From the NCBI GenBank assembly GCA_018401755.1, contig JAGYKJ010000006.1:124001-188000 (forward strand): a stretch of DNA of 64,000 nucleotides, written 5' to 3'. Below, piece by piece: positions 1 to 9,693 of this stretch. Below the pieces are notes generated by a model. The model did no database searches. It saw only the letters and a list, made by a program, of their open reading frames with translations, and was not told the DNA's origin. The position numbers and the translations under genes are program-made. The DNA comes from Litorivicinus sp. (lineage in GTDB: Bacteria; Pseudomonadota; Gammaproteobacteria; Pseudomonadales; Litorivicinaceae). Positions within the stretch are counted from its first letter, which is position 1. The number at the start of each line of letters is the position of its first letter.

Positions 1-21
1 CACACCTTTTGTGGGACCTAA

Positions 22-2268
22 TTAATCCGCACCCCTCACTTCAATCGTAGCACCCGGTTTGGGGTGGACTATCCGCTGAATCAAAATCACTCCAATTGCT
101 GTCGCAACTCCAATGACATCGGTCAGTAACCCGCCCTCAATCATCGTAAATGCGGCCACAGTGAGTGCAATACGCAGGAACCAAACCAAGGAATTTCCGA
201 AGAACCACCCTTGGACAGCCGCTGACAAGAGATACACCCCAACAACCGCCGTCGCTGCCGAACGCAAAATTGCAAACCATTCGCCTTCCATGAGAAGTGT
301 CGAGTTATAAAAGAACATGAAGGGCACAATAAATGCAGCGATTCCAATTTTAAAAGAGGCCACAGAGGTCTCCATCGGATTTGCCCCAGAGATCCCAGCT
401 GCGGCATAGGACGCGAGCGCAACCGGTGGTGTAATGGCAGACACAACCGCGAAATAAAAGACAAAAAAGTGCGCGGTCAATAGGGGGACACCGAGATTCA
501 CTAGGCCTGGAGCAACCACAGAGGCGGCAACCGCATACGCCGCCGTCGTTGGCATACCCATACCCAATAGAATCGCAATACACATCGCAAAAAACATCGC
601 GAGTAACTGGGACGTTTCCGCGAGACCGAGCAACAAGTTCGAGAATCGAGCACCTACGCCTGTCAGCGAAATCACTCCCACAATGATGCCTGCACAGGCG
701 CACACTGCAATGATTTGAATCGACATGATTCCAGCGATCTCAAATGCCTTTGTAATGGAGCGAATCCCCATCCGATAGGGTGTCAGCCAGCTGACGACGG
801 CTGCACTGGCTGTCGCCAAGGTGCCCGCTCGAATCACCGAATACCCCATAAAGAGCGCGGCAATCAAGATAATGATTGGAAAGAATAAATACACCTGACG
901 AACCATGACAGCGAGCTTTGGAAGCTCGTCTTCACGCATCCCCCGCATGCCTAATTTGGCAGCTTCGAAATCCACCATGAAGTAAATTGATACGAAATAC
1001 AGTACTGCAGGAATAATCGCTGCCACAGCGATGTCGGTATAGGGAATCCCAGTCACTTCGGCCATGATAAATGCACCAGCCCCCATGATCGGCGGCATGA
1101 TTTGCCCACCCGTTGATGCAGCTGCTTCGATCGCACCTGCAACTTTCTTGTCGTAACCGACCTTCTTCATCAGTGGAATGGTCAAGGATCCGGTCGCAAC
1201 CACATTACCGGCTGAGGTCCCATTGATCATCCCCATCAAACCCGATGCAAAAATCGCGACTTTCGCGGGGCCGCCACGGGCCCGGCCCGCCATGGCAAAG
1301 GCAAAATTGACGAAATAATCGCCAACTTTCGAAGCCTGTAAAAAAGCTGCGAAAATGATAAATAAGATAATGTATGTCGATGAGACGGCCGTGGTTGGAC
1401 CTAAAATCCCTGCATCCGTATACACCTGGCTAAAGAAGCGCTCCCAAGCGATGGCGGGGGAGTTCAAAAACCCGGGTAAATGCTGACCAACGAAGACATA
1501 AATTAAGAAAATAATGGCAATCACGACCAAGGCCAGGCCCGCAACACGTCGGGTCAATTCCATAATCAGAGCAGTACCTGCGACAGCGGCCATGGAAATC
1601 CCGATCGGAGCGAAAGGGGTCCCAGTTGAATTCCGCATCAGGGTTCCGAAAATTATGATGAGATACACCGCAACTGTAATGCCACACACTACCAAGACGA
1701 CATCAGGTGCTGTAAGACTCGATCGCACGCGAACATGGAACCACGACAACACGATTGCCCCCGCAGTGGCGATCCATAGCGGAGTCCCAAAGAGCCAAAT
1801 CTCATTGAACCGAATCCCCTTATCGAGGCCATTCCATAAAACACCGCCAGAAATTTCCAGGCCAAAATAGATAGCCGCTCCCAGCGCAAATAACGCAATC
1901 GCAAGTAACGGATAGGACAGTAGGCCCAGCAAACGAGTCTGCTCTTTCTCTGAGTCTGCGAATCGCGCGCCAGAGAACAACAGAAATCCTAAAATCAGCG
2001 CGCCCGCAATGTGAACGATCCGAAAATTCCACGTCTCTAAGGGAAATTCTGGTAGGAAGGGAAGATCAATCACCCCCCCCGTCATGCCTGAAATTGAGAT
2101 CCCATTGAGCGCTGCCAAATGGAACACCGAATAGACCACCGCAAAGGCAGCGATGATCCATAATTGTCGCCCCGCAAACAGACGCCGAGTGCTTTCGACT
2201 GGTTCCTCATCAACACCCTCAGCCAATATTGGCTGGATCATTTCCGGATCTGCTTTCGGGTCAATCAT
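22..2268 (-). CDS. TRAP transporter fused permease (4TM-12TM, TAXI type)
   Basis: Large inner-membrane subunit of a TAXI-type TRAP transporter, with the small (DctQ-like) and large (DctM-like) permeases fused in one chain of 748 residues, the usual length for fused TAXI permeases. The first ~230 residues carry about six hydrophobic segments. The rest is a DctM-like domain with glycine-rich stretches such as GLMGMINGTSAGNVVATGSL and GGQIMPPIMGAGAFIMAE. The ATG at 2268 follows AAGGAC with good spacing. It lies downstream of the binding-protein gene at 2365-3360 on the same strand, so the two form one transport unit driven by a cation gradient. The substrate cannot be read from sequence; known TAXI systems handle organic acids such as glutamate or 2-oxoglutarate. 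Confidence 0.93.
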   Translation of the reverse strand: MIDPKADPEMIQPILAEGVDEEPVESTRRLFAGRQLWIIAAFAVVYSVFHLAALNGISISGMTGGVIDLPFLPEFPLETWNFRIVHIAGALILGFLLFSGARFADSEKEQTRLLGLLSYPLLAIALFALGAAIYFGLEISGGVLWNGLDKGIRFNEIWLFGTPLWIATAGAIVLSWFHVRVRSSLTAPDVVLVVCGITVAVYLIIIFGTLMRNSTGTPFAPIGISMAAVAGTALIMELTRRVAGLALVVIAIIFLIYVFVGQHLPGFLNSPAIAWERFFSQVYTDAGILGPTTAVSSTYIILFIIFAAFLQASKVGDYFVNFAFAMAGRARGGPAKVAIFASGLMGMINGTSAGNVVATGSLTIPLMKKVGYDKKVAGAIEAAASTGGQIMPPIMGAGAFIMAEVTGIPYTDIAVAAIIPAVLYFVSIYFMVDFEAAKLGMRGMREDELPKLAVMVRQVYLFFPIIILIAALFMGYSVIRAGTLATASAAVVSWLTPYRMGIRSITKAFEIAGIMSIQIIAVCACAGIIVGVISLTGVGARFSNLLLGLAETSQLLAMFFAMCIAILLGMGMPTTAAYAVAASVVAPGLVNLGVPLLTAHFFVFYFAVVSAITPPVALASYAAAGISGANPMETSVASFKIGIAAFIVPFMFFYNSTLLMEGEWFAILRSAATAVVGVYLLSAAVQGWFFGNSLVWFLRIALTVAAFTMIEGGLLTDVIGVATAIGVILIQRIVHPKPGATIEVRGAD

Positions 2269-2364
2269 CTCAATGTCCTTGGATTATTTACAGGCTCTCA
2301 ATATCAATGAACCGCGCCCCTTTCGAAGCACGGTTCATCAGATTCAACCTAGTGTGACGTGCAA

Positions 2365-3360
2365 TTACTTGCTGTGAATCAAACTCGCCGGAATTGAGGC
2401 TCCATTTTCATTGAACCATTTCGCTGCACCAGGGTGCCAAGGCATAAAGTTGTTCTTATCCCAGTTATCCACTGTGGTAGAGCGCGCCGCCCGGTGAATT
2501 TTCACCATGCGCTCGTTATCACTCATGACCACCTTGGTTGCTTCATACACAAAAGACTCGGGCAGATCACAGTTCGCGATCGCAAAGTTCCACATAGATA
2601 CAGAACGCGCTGGCTTTGTCAGGGTTGTGTATGTGGTTTCTGCAATATTGAACCCAGACACTGGATAGGTTTCCAAGATCTTCTTCTGTTCAGCTTCGGT
2701 GAACTCGATGATGTTCACTTTGGTCTGGACTTCGAGCTGGCTCACAGCAGGTATTGGAACACCCGCAGCAAACGCGATCACATCAAGCAATCCGTCTTGT
2801 AACTGACCACCTAAATCTGTCCAACCGCCATTGCGGCGATCAAATTTCACGCCCAATGTTTCCAACATCCGGGGGAAGTAGGTGTCGGATGATGACCCTG
2901 CTGGACCAAAACCGATCTTCGCGCCTGCTGGGATATCTGACACTGATTTAATCCCAGAAGAGGCCAATGCAGTGATCGAAAAAGGTGTTTGATACATTGG
3001 GAACATCGCACATGCATTGGTCATTTTCAGACCCGGTGCAATTGGATTCAAACCATCCATCGACTCGCGCGCAGGACCCATTGTTGTCATGCCGAACGCT
3101 GCATCACCGGTATGAACCAGTGCCATGTTCTGCATCGGCCCACCAGTGACTTCACCGCCACCAGATACGCCCAGTTGATCAGCAACCAAATTGGCCCATC
3201 CTGCGCCATAAACAAAGAAGGTCCCACCTTGAGAAGCAGTGCCAACCGTAAAGCTTGAAGGCCAGCCAGTCCTATCGACTTTTGCGTGACCGCCCGCCAA
3301 AACCGCGGCAGAACTCATTGCAACAACCGCTGCAATGCCCATTTTTTTCATTATCTTCAT
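2365..3360 (-). CDS. TAXI family TRAP transporter solute-binding protein
   Basis: Periplasmic binding protein for the adjacent fused TRAP permease. It has a signal peptide (Lys-rich start, hydrophobic run, AVLAGGHA cleavage region near residue 25). A TAXI-type N-terminal fold follows, seen in FTVGTASQGGTFFVYGAGWA, and GGPMQNMALVHTGDAAFGM matches the NxxxLxxGxxDxA pattern of the family. Its 331 residues are normal. The ATG at 3360 has AAGGAG 8 nt upstream. The 96-bp gap to the permease and shared strand indicate an operon. The 179-bp region to the divergent channel gene should hold its promoter. Confidence 0.93.
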   Translation of the reverse strand: MKIMKKMGIAAVVAMSSAAVLAGGHAKVDRTGWPSSFTVGTASQGGTFFVYGAGWANLVADQLGVSGGGEVTGGPMQNMALVHTGDAAFGMTTMGPARESMDGLNPIAPGLKMTNACAMFPMYQTPFSITALASSGIKSVSDIPAGAKIGFGPAGSSSDTYFPRMLETLGVKFDRRNGGWTDLGGQLQDGLLDVIAFAAGVPIPAVSQLEVQTKVNIIEFTEAEQKKILETYPVSGFNIAETTYTTLTKPARSVSMWNFAIANCDLPESFVYEATKVVMSDNERMVKIHRAARSTTVDNWDKNNFMPWHPGAAKWFNENGASIPASLIHSK

Positions 3361-3539
3361 GAATTCACTCCTTAGTGAGCGGCATGCAGGGGCATGCTAT
3401 TTTTGTCTTACTCGGGACAGGAGATTAGCGCACCTTGCCAGTAATTCAACCCTAATCGCAGGGCCGTCGATGCTTTTACTTCAAATTCATCGTTTTTCAC
3501 TGAACAATACGTCGGATTATTACTACGAACTAGGACACC

Positions 3540-4337
3540 ATGAACATCTCATCGAGCCTGCGCGCCATTGTGGATCATCCCTCTACCACGCGACTGATTA
3601 CTGGGCTGATCTTGCTCAATGCAGTAACCCTAGGCCTCGAGACCCACGATGGATTGGTGGCCCAGTATGGTGCCCTGTTAAGTTACCTTGATCGCGCACT
3701 GCTCTCTATCTTTACGCTCGAACTCACCGCCAAGCTCATCGCATATCGCCGTGACTTCGTGAAAAGTGGCTGGAACTGGTTTGACCTGATCATTGTCACG
3801 ATCAGCTGGTTGCCGAGCACAGGTGCACTCTCGGTATTGCGCGCGTTGCGGGTATTGCGGATCCTTCGCTTACTTTCTGTTGTTCCGCAGATGCGTCGGG
3901 TGATTGCAGCTTTAGGTCATTCCATCCCAGGGATGGGATCCGTTGTAGCCGTCCTACTGCTGGTGTTTTATATTGCTGCTGTGTTGGCCACCAAACTCTT
4001 CGGCAGTCATCCTGATCCAAGTATGCAAGCTTGGTTTGGCGATCTTGGCGCCTCAGCGTATACCCTGTTTCAGATCATGACCCTCGAGAGTTGGTCCATG
4101 GGAATCGTGCGACCGACCATGGAGATTTTTCCCTTAGCCTGGGTGTTCTTCCTCCCGTTCATCATTATTACGAGCTTTGCCGTATTAAACTTATTCATTG
4201 GGATCATCGTCGATGCGATGCAGATGGTGCAGCAAGAAGAACGTGCACATGAACCTGGTATCGAGACAGTAACCGCTGAAATTGCTGCATTACGTGCCGA
4301 AATCCGAGCCCTGAGGTCGACACTGAAGCAAGACTAG
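3540..4337 (+). CDS. Voltage-gated ion channel, NaChBac-like (BacNaV)
   Basis: Single-domain six-helix voltage-gated cation channel of the inner membrane, 265 residues against about 274 for NaChBac. The S4 voltage sensor is visible at residues 101-120, with arginines every third position (RALRVLRILRLL). The pore filter TLESWSM at residues 181-187 matches the bacterial sodium-channel signature (NaChBac TLESWAS), so sodium is the likely ion. The C-terminal stretch, about 240-265, has the heptad pattern of the BacNaV tetramerisation coiled coil (TAEIAALRAEIRALRSTL). The ATG at 3540 has AGGA 4 nt upstream. In other bacteria such channels affect motility and chemotaxis, but none of those genes is nearby. 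Confidence 0.9.
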   Translation: MNISSSLRAIVDHPSTTRLITGLILLNAVTLGLETHDGLVAQYGALLSYLDRALLSIFTLELTAKLIAYRRDFVKSGWNWFDLIIVTISWLPSTGALSVLRALRVLRILRLLSVVPQMRRVIAALGHSIPGMGSVVAVLLLVFYIAAVLATKLFGSHPDPSMQAWFGDLGASAYTLFQIMTLESWSMGIVRPTMEIFPLAWVFFLPFIIITSFAVLNLFIGIIVDAMQMVQQEERAHEPGIETVTAEIAALRAEIRALRSTLKQD

Positions 4338-4402
4338 GCGTACGCCACTGATAGCAACACACTCGACGCCAGCCAGTTGGCTCGACTCACTATGGACAGC
4401 CC

Positions 4403-5686
4403 GTGATCGCACAGTCGCCTGGCCTGTATATCGTATCGATCCTCATGGCGGGAATTGCCGTTAAAATCGGGTTGCCTGTCTCGCCACTTGTTCCAGGAAT
4501 CGGGATTTGGATCGTAACTCTGTGGCTTTGGCCTCGCCTAAGCAGGATCCTTGCCATCCAATCAGCCATCGTTCTGCTGATTGGGTTGCTTGGCTTTGCC
4601 GCAGCCGCACACATCAATCCCCTCACATTTGCCGATATTCGCGCTGCGGTTGAAGCAAACTATGCAGTCCTCGCGATGCTGATTGGCGTCAGCTTCCTTC
4701 GACTGATCCAGAATGACCGCGCATCGGTACGCACCACCCGGGGACTCAGAGGTCAGCTTCAAACCATGCTTAGCGCCCACCTGCTTGGCTCAATCTTAAA
4801 TCTCTCAATTCTCACATTACTTGGTCAGCGCCTGTCCCCAGTCGGTCGACTGAACCGAGCCCAAGGACTGGCTTTGATCCGAGGCTTTGCCTTAGCGTCG
4901 ACCTGGTCACCATTTTTTGCCTCCGTCGGGATCATTTTACTGGCTGTCCCAGGTGCCCACTATGGAGACATGGTGCCCTATGGATTTGGCCTCGCCGCCT
5001 GTGCCGGACTTATCACCCTCTGGCAACTTCATCAGGCACCCGAGAGCAGTGCATCAACTGGTTTTTCGCTTCGCTTTCAGTCACTCAAAGTCCCTTTGAG
5101 TATGGCCAGTACGGTGTTGGTTGCACATTACATTTGGCCACTTGTGCCAATCTTAACGATTGTCACGATCACCAGCGTTCTGTTTACCCTGATTGCGGTA
5201 TTTGTTCGAGGTGGATCCGTATTATTGGGAGCATCATTGCAAACCCACCTGCAATTGCAGTTGCCTAGGCTTGGGGGCGAGTTTGCACTCTTTGCCTCAT
5301 CGGCGGTGCTAGGAGCGGGTGTGAGTGCGATGATTCGCGCCTATGAATTAGCACCAAACATTCCCACCTTTGGAGCCTTTGAGGCATGGCTGACACTCTG
5401 TGCGCTCGTGACTTTAGCCCTCATTGGGCTCCACCCCGTGGCCGGTGTCGTCCTGGCTGCGACCCTGTTAATCCCGATTGTCGAGGACCCAACCCTGCTT
5501 GCTATCGTATTTGCATTTGCCTGGGCGCTTTCTGTCGTCTTGTCACCGCTATCAGCCGCACAACTCACACTCAAACTGGGGTTTCATGTCCGCACGCGTG
5601 ACCTCGCCCAACTCAACATCCCATTTACGATCCTGATATTTGCCGCTGCATATGGGCTGTTATGGCTTCGCGTTACGCTGGCGTAA
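4403..5686 (+). CDS. Unrecognised polytopic membrane protein
   Basis: I do not recognise this 427-residue protein. It is almost entirely hydrophobic, with about 10-12 predicted helices and short loops. The two halves look pseudo-symmetric: the first has ASTWSPFFASVGIIL around residue 165, and the second has GLHPVAGVVLAATLLIPI followed by VVLSPLSAAQLTL. Paired SP-containing segments resemble the re-entrant loops of ion-transporter-superfamily carriers (ArsB/DASS/gluconate-permease folds). That is inference from pattern only. The start is GTG at 4403, with GGA some 7 nt upstream. It lies 65 bp after the ion channel on the same strand and meets the MFS gene tail to tail with a 14-bp overlap. Confidence 0.7.
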   Translation: MIAQSPGLYIVSILMAGIAVKIGLPVSPLVPGIGIWIVTLWLWPRLSRILAIQSAIVLLIGLLGFAAAAHINPLTFADIRAAVEANYAVLAMLIGVSFLRLIQNDRASVRTTRGLRGQLQTMLSAHLLGSILNLSILTLLGQRLSPVGRLNRAQGLALIRGFALASTWSPFFASVGIILLAVPGAHYGDMVPYGFGLAACAGLITLWQLHQAPESSASTGFSLRFQSLKVPLSMASTVLVAHYIWPLVPILTIVTITSVLFTLIAVFVRGGSVLLGASLQTHLQLQLPRLGGEFALFASSAVLGAGVSAMIRAYELAPNIPTFGAFEAWLTLCALVTLALIGLHPVAGVVLAATLLIPIVEDPTLLAIVFAFAWALSVVLSPLSAAQLTLKLGFHVRTRDLAQLNIPFTILIFAAAYGLLWLRVTLA

Positions 5687-6887
5687 GGATCGGCTTTGGT
5701 TGGAATGACAGCCACCACAGACTCGCCAAACAGAGGACTGATACCGGAATCACGAGCCAGTTCATAATCTCCCAGCCAACCGTATTCATGGCCACCCCAG
5801 ACATCAAACTCGAAAAGGCCACCGAGCCAAATACGATCATGTCATTCGCCCCCTGTGTCCGATGTTTTTCGTGGGGTGCGTAAGTATCTGTGACCATTGC
5901 CGTCGCGCCAATGAATCCAAAATTCCAGCCAATACCGAGTAATACCAGAGCCACATAAAAATGGGTCAGCGTGACCCCGTGGAGTGCCACGGCAGCGCAG
6001 ACCATTAAAATGACTAATCCAGTCGCAACGATCCGTTCCTTGCCAAAACGTGCGATCAGCTGACCGGTGAAAAAACTTGGCGCAAACATCGCCATCACGT
6101 GCCATTGGATTCCCAGGGTCGACTGAGTCACATCAAATCCACATCCAATCATAGCCAAGGGCGCAGCCGTCATGACAAAGGACATCAAGGCATAAGACGC
6201 AGTCCCACAGAATACAGCGACAACAAAACGAGGCTGACGCATGATAACCCGCAAGGGGCGCGCCTCTGGGCCATCTACGCGGGGCACAGAAGTCACCGGA
6301 CGCTCCGTAGACAGACCCCACATCACCAATAGGCTCGACGCAAAGAGACCGACACCCGCCAAATATGCACCTGCAAATGGTGTTGGATAGAGCATGTCTT
6401 TAAACATCAGAATCAGCTGTGGACCAATCACGGCCGACGCAACCCCACCGATCAAAACCCATGAAATCGCTTTCGCTCGGAACGCGGAATCACCTCGATC
6501 AGCGGCAGCAAACCGATACTGCTGGGTAAAGCTATTCGCGGATCCAACGATTAACAGACCCAGTGCAAACAGCCAAAACTGATGCAACATCAGTCCATAG
6601 GTCGTGACCAACAGACCCGTCATGCCGATGCCAGCCCCAACCATAAAACCGTAACGACGGCCCAGCCGCTGCATCAACATAGCTGCTGGAAACGCAGTCA
6701 AGGCCACGCCAAGATTGAAGCCGGTGACAGGGAGTGTTGCGAGGGTTTTATCCGCCGCCAGTAAATAACTCCCAGCAATGCCACCCAGCGCGATCGACAG
6801 CGGCGCTGCCGCGCCATTGATTGCGGCCAATAAGGCATAGCGATATGCCTGATGGCGCGCATGCTGGTCATCCATGGTCGAATTCAC
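5673..6887 (-). CDS. MFS transporter
   Basis: Twelve-helix major facilitator carrier of 404 residues. The loop 2-3 motif is present in degenerate form (MLMQRLGRRYGFMVG, about residues 71-85) and a second copy appears near QLIARFGKERIVATG. GTG at 6887 has AAAGGA 8 nt upstream; the internal ATG at 6875 is spaced too far from it. The gene is divergent from the extradiol dioxygenase at 6993 across a 105-bp gap, so the two may share control. It might import the substrate of that enzyme or export a product, but the sequence does not fix a substrate. Confidence 0.85.
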   Translation of the reverse strand: MNSTMDDQHARHQAYRYALLAAINGAAAPLSIALGGIAGSYLLAADKTLATLPVTGFNLGVALTAFPAAMLMQRLGRRYGFMVGAGIGMTGLLVTTYGLMLHQFWLFALGLLIVGSANSFTQQYRFAAADRGDSAFRAKAISWVLIGGVASAVIGPQLILMFKDMLYPTPFAGAYLAGVGLFASSLLVMWGLSTERPVTSVPRVDGPEARPLRVIMRQPRFVVAVFCGTASYALMSFVMTAAPLAMIGCGFDVTQSTLGIQWHVMAMFAPSFFTGQLIARFGKERIVATGLVILMVCAAVALHGVTLTHFYVALVLLGIGWNFGFIGATAMVTDTYAPHEKHRTQGANDMIVFGSVAFSSLMSGVAMNTVGWEIMNWLVIPVSVLCLASLWWLSFQPKPILTPA

Positions 6888-6992
6888 CGAATCAATCCTT
6901 TGTCAGTCACATTGCACCGAAAAGCCGGTCCACATTGTCGCAGTCCAAACGCCACGAAACAGCGTATTCTAGCGCCAAGATTCGGAGGACGT

Positions 6993-7787
6993 ATGCAACA
7001 ACCTGCGCACTACATTCCGCATGGCGCCGGACCCTGCTTTTTCATGGATTGGACACCCAAAGGCCAATGGGACCCGTTAGGGGCCTATCTCAGCACACTG
7101 CTAACGTCTGCGGCGCAGCAACCGCGATGCATCGTGATATTTTCCGCGCACTGGCAATGCGAGACCGTGTCCATCTCCGCCGATACAGAGCACCAGCTTT
7201 TCTATGATTATCGGGGTTTCCCGGAACATACCTACCAATTCAACTGGGCCCCCAAAGGATCTGTTGACGTGGCGCAGACAATACAGGGGTTACTCCACGC
7301 CCACGCAATTCCAGCTCAGCTCACGACAGACCGGGGCCTTGACCATGGGGTATTTATCCCACTCATGCTGGCAGACCCCACCGCGGCGATTCCAGTCGTC
7401 CAGGTCAGTCTGCATGCGTCCTTAGACCCAAAGATGCACTTGGCGATGGGCCGGGCACTCGCTGAACTCCGCAATCAGGCGATTCTGTGTATCGGCTCCG
7501 GGCTTAGTTTTCACAATGTGAATGCATTGAGAGGGCGTACACCAGGTGGCCAAGCCGAACAGTTCGCGGCACAACTCATGGCCGCGATTACACAACCCAG
7601 CACAACCCGCGACAGCGCTCTGTGCGACATCCTCAACCACCCGGAGCTGACCCTGGCCCATCCAACGACAGAACATCTCCTTCCGCTCCATGTGATCGCG
7701 GGGCTCTCGGATCATCCAGGCACGATCTCCTTCATCGACCAGATTGCCGGATCCACAATTTTTGCAGCGGACTTTGTGACGCCTTAG
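6993..7787 (+). CDS. DODA-type class III extradiol ring-cleavage dioxygenase
   Basis: Cytoplasmic non-haem metal dioxygenase of the LigB superfamily, closest in pattern to the 4,5-DOPA dioxygenase/YgiD group, 264 residues. Likely metal and active-site histidines are H10 (YIPHGAGP), H53 (FSAHWQ) and H118 (GLDHGVFIPL). The ATG at 6993 is chosen because GGAGGA lies 3 nt upstream, though the frame stays open to 6852. The gene is separate from the LigAB pair at 9.7-11 kb, so the genome has a second, single-chain extradiol enzyme. It overlaps the aldo/keto reductase tail to tail by 4 bp. The substrate is unknown and could be a catechol or a gallate derivative. Confidence 0.88.
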   Translation: MQQPAHYIPHGAGPCFFMDWTPKGQWDPLGAYLSTLLTSAAQQPRCIVIFSAHWQCETVSISADTEHQLFYDYRGFPEHTYQFNWAPKGSVDVAQTIQGLLHAHAIPAQLTTDRGLDHGVFIPLMLADPTAAIPVVQVSLHASLDPKMHLAMGRALAELRNQAILCIGSGLSFHNVNALRGRTPGGQAEQFAAQLMAAITQPSTTRDSALCDILNHPELTLAHPTTEHLLPLHVIAGLSDHPGTISFIDQIAGSTIFAADFVTP

Positions 7788-8785
7788 GCGCCTATAAAGC
7801 GATGCTTCTCGGAATCAATTTCGCGCAGTGTCGTTTCATTGTACCGCTCCCCCGAAATCACCTCCGGTCGAATGGTGTCACCAATCCGGGAAATCGCGTC
7901 TGACGACAGAACGAGGGTTGCAGCCTGCAAGTTTTCCCGCGCACGGGCGACAAATCGGGTGCCAGGTATCGGGAGAATTGAGTCACTTTGGGCAAGCAAC
8001 CATGCAAGTCCAGCTTGCGCTGGAGTGATGCCGAGGTCTTGGGACACTGCCTCCAGCGCGGCGAACCGCTCCATATTTTGCGTAAAGTTATCACCCTGGA
8101 ACCGTGGCATGGCGTGCCGAATATCTTTCGCACCCAATGCTGACATATCGCGCACGACCCCACCGAGAAACCCCCTCGCAACCGGTGAGTATGCGACCAA
8201 GGTAATCTGATGCGCCTCACAGAGCGCGAGAATTTCACCCTCTGGATTGCGCGTCCATAACGAATACTCCGACTGAAGCGCTGCGATCGGGGTCATGGAT
8301 AGCGCTGTCCTCAATGTGTCAGGCGCCACCTCCGACAGCCCAATAAACCGAATCTTTCCCTGATCCCGCAAATCCATGAGCGTTCCGACACTGTCTTCCG
8401 TCGGCACATTGGGATCCTTACGATGCAAGTAATACAAATCAATCACATCTGTCTTTAATCTTCGAAGGCTGTCTTCACATGTTTGGCGTAGCATCTCCGG
8501 ACGCCCATTAATTTGACGCTGGCCCTCGGCATTCCGATAGAGGCCACATTTGGATGCGAGAAAAAACTCGCTGCGGCGATGACCTACCGCGCGACTCAAG
8601 AGTTGCTCGTTCGCGCCAAAGCCGTACATTGCAGCCGTATCTAGATGGGTGTAGCCCATATCCAACACCGCGTTTAACGTGTGAATTCCGTCCTCTTCAC
8701 CACAGGGCTCATATGCCTGTGAGAGACCCATACATCCATACCCGATGGCGCTGACTGACCAATCGCCTAACTGCACTTGCTTCAT
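7784..8785 (-). CDS. Aldo/keto reductase
   Basis: NADPH-dependent oxidoreductase with the (beta/alpha)8 fold, 333 residues. The catalytic tetrad is visible: Asp and Tyr in LDTAAMYG (about residues 49-56), Lys in ASKCGL (about 79) and His in YYLHRKD (about 120). The pattern resembles the YajO/PLP-reductase-like AKR group often annotated as oxidising or reducing aromatic aldehydes. Its ATG overlaps the stop of the upstream lysR gene (ATGA at 8782-8785), so the two are co-transcribed and translationally coupled. Context in an aromatic-acid region makes an aryl aldehyde a plausible substrate, but this is inference. Confidence 0.9.
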   Translation of the reverse strand: MKQVQLGDWSVSAIGYGCMGLSQAYEPCGEEDGIHTLNAVLDMGYTHLDTAAMYGFGANEQLLSRAVGHRRSEFFLASKCGLYRNAEGQRQINGRPEMLRQTCEDSLRRLKTDVIDLYYLHRKDPNVPTEDSVGTLMDLRDQGKIRFIGLSEVAPDTLRTALSMTPIAALQSEYSLWTRNPEGEILALCEAHQITLVAYSPVARGFLGGVVRDMSALGAKDIRHAMPRFQGDNFTQNMERFAALEAVSQDLGITPAQAGLAWLLAQSDSILPIPGTRFVARARENLQAATLVLSSDAISRIGDTIRPEVISGERYNETTLREIDSEKHRFIGA

Positions 8786-9690
8786 TTCAAAGCCCCCATA
8801 TGTGTTTGCACGGTGTCCCGTAAAAATTGAATAAACAACTGCGACTTGGTATTGACGAATCGACGGCTTGGATACATCACCAATAACTCTGAGCCAGGGT
8901 CTACCTTGGCGTCATGACAGACGCGTTGCAAGTGGCCAGAACGGAGATCCGACTCGCAATACAGCGAAGGTAAAATGGAAATACCCGCACCATGACGCAC
9001 AGCTTCTCGGATCAGTAGCGGATCATTGACGCGTGAGACACGATGCAGATTCAGGCGTCGACGCCCAAACGGGCCGGTCAAGCTCAACTGACCTTGACCG
9101 TAGCGTGTCTCGATCAGCCGAATCTCCTGCTCCACACACTCTGGATCGGATGGATCATGCAGTCGCGCGACCACGTCAGGCGCACCCACCATGATCAACT
9201 CCAAGCGCACAAGCGATACTGCAACATAGTCAGACGGTGCCAACGGTCCGACCTCAACACTGAGATCAACGCCTGCTTTAATGATGTCGAGATGCTGGCT
9301 CACCAATCGCACATCGAGTTCAATGTTTGGATAGCGAGTCATAAAGTTCGCAAGGTATGGACCCACCACCTCACGGCCGAAGGCCATGGGTAATGCGACA
9401 CTCAAAGGGCCTTTTGGCACCCCCGAAAACCCCTGCACTTGGGTAAAGGCCTCATCGACTTGATCATAAATCGCAGACATCTGCTGATAGAACTGCTCCC
9501 CTTCGGTTGTCAGCCGTAGCTGTCGCGAGTTTCGATCAAACAGACGAACCCCTAAGCTATTTTCAAGCTGGCTGATTGCACGCGAAACAGAGGACTTTGG
9601 CTTGGAGAGGCCATCAGCCGCCGCCGTGATGCCCCCAAAACGGACCACAGCCACAAACATCAGCGCCTTCTCGGTGCCAGCAATCATCAT
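8782..9690 (-). CDS. LysR family transcriptional regulator
   Basis: Cytoplasmic LTTR of 302 residues. The N-terminal winged helix-turn-helix spans about residues 8-65 (FGGITAAADGLSKPKSSVSRAISQLENSLGVRLFDRNSR), followed by the periplasmic-binding-protein-like effector domain. Adjacent ATGs lie at 9690 and 9687; neither has a strong ribosome site. It is followed by the aldo/keto reductase with a 4-bp overlap and sits 50 bp downstream of ligB on the same strand, behind a hairpin. It could control the neighbouring reductase, or be the LigR-like activator of the lig genes. The sequence does not decide between these. Confidence 0.9.
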   Translation of the reverse strand: MMIAGTEKALMFVAVVRFGGITAAADGLSKPKSSVSRAISQLENSLGVRLFDRNSRQLRLTTEGEQFYQQMSAIYDQVDEAFTQVQGFSGVPKGPLSVALPMAFGREVVGPYLANFMTRYPNIELDVRLVSQHLDIIKAGVDLSVEVGPLAPSDYVAVSLVRLELIMVGAPDVVARLHDPSDPECVEQEIRLIETRYGQGQLSLTGPFGRRRLNLHRVSRVNDPLLIREAVRHGAGISILPSLYCESDLRSGHLQRVCHDAKVDPGSELLVMYPSRRFVNTKSQLFIQFLRDTVQTHMGALK

Positions 9691-9693
9691 TGC

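Noticed and set aside
22-2268. Possible artefactual fusion of TRAP small and large permeases
   Set aside because: Fused 4TM-12TM permeases are the standard form next to TAXI-type binding proteins.
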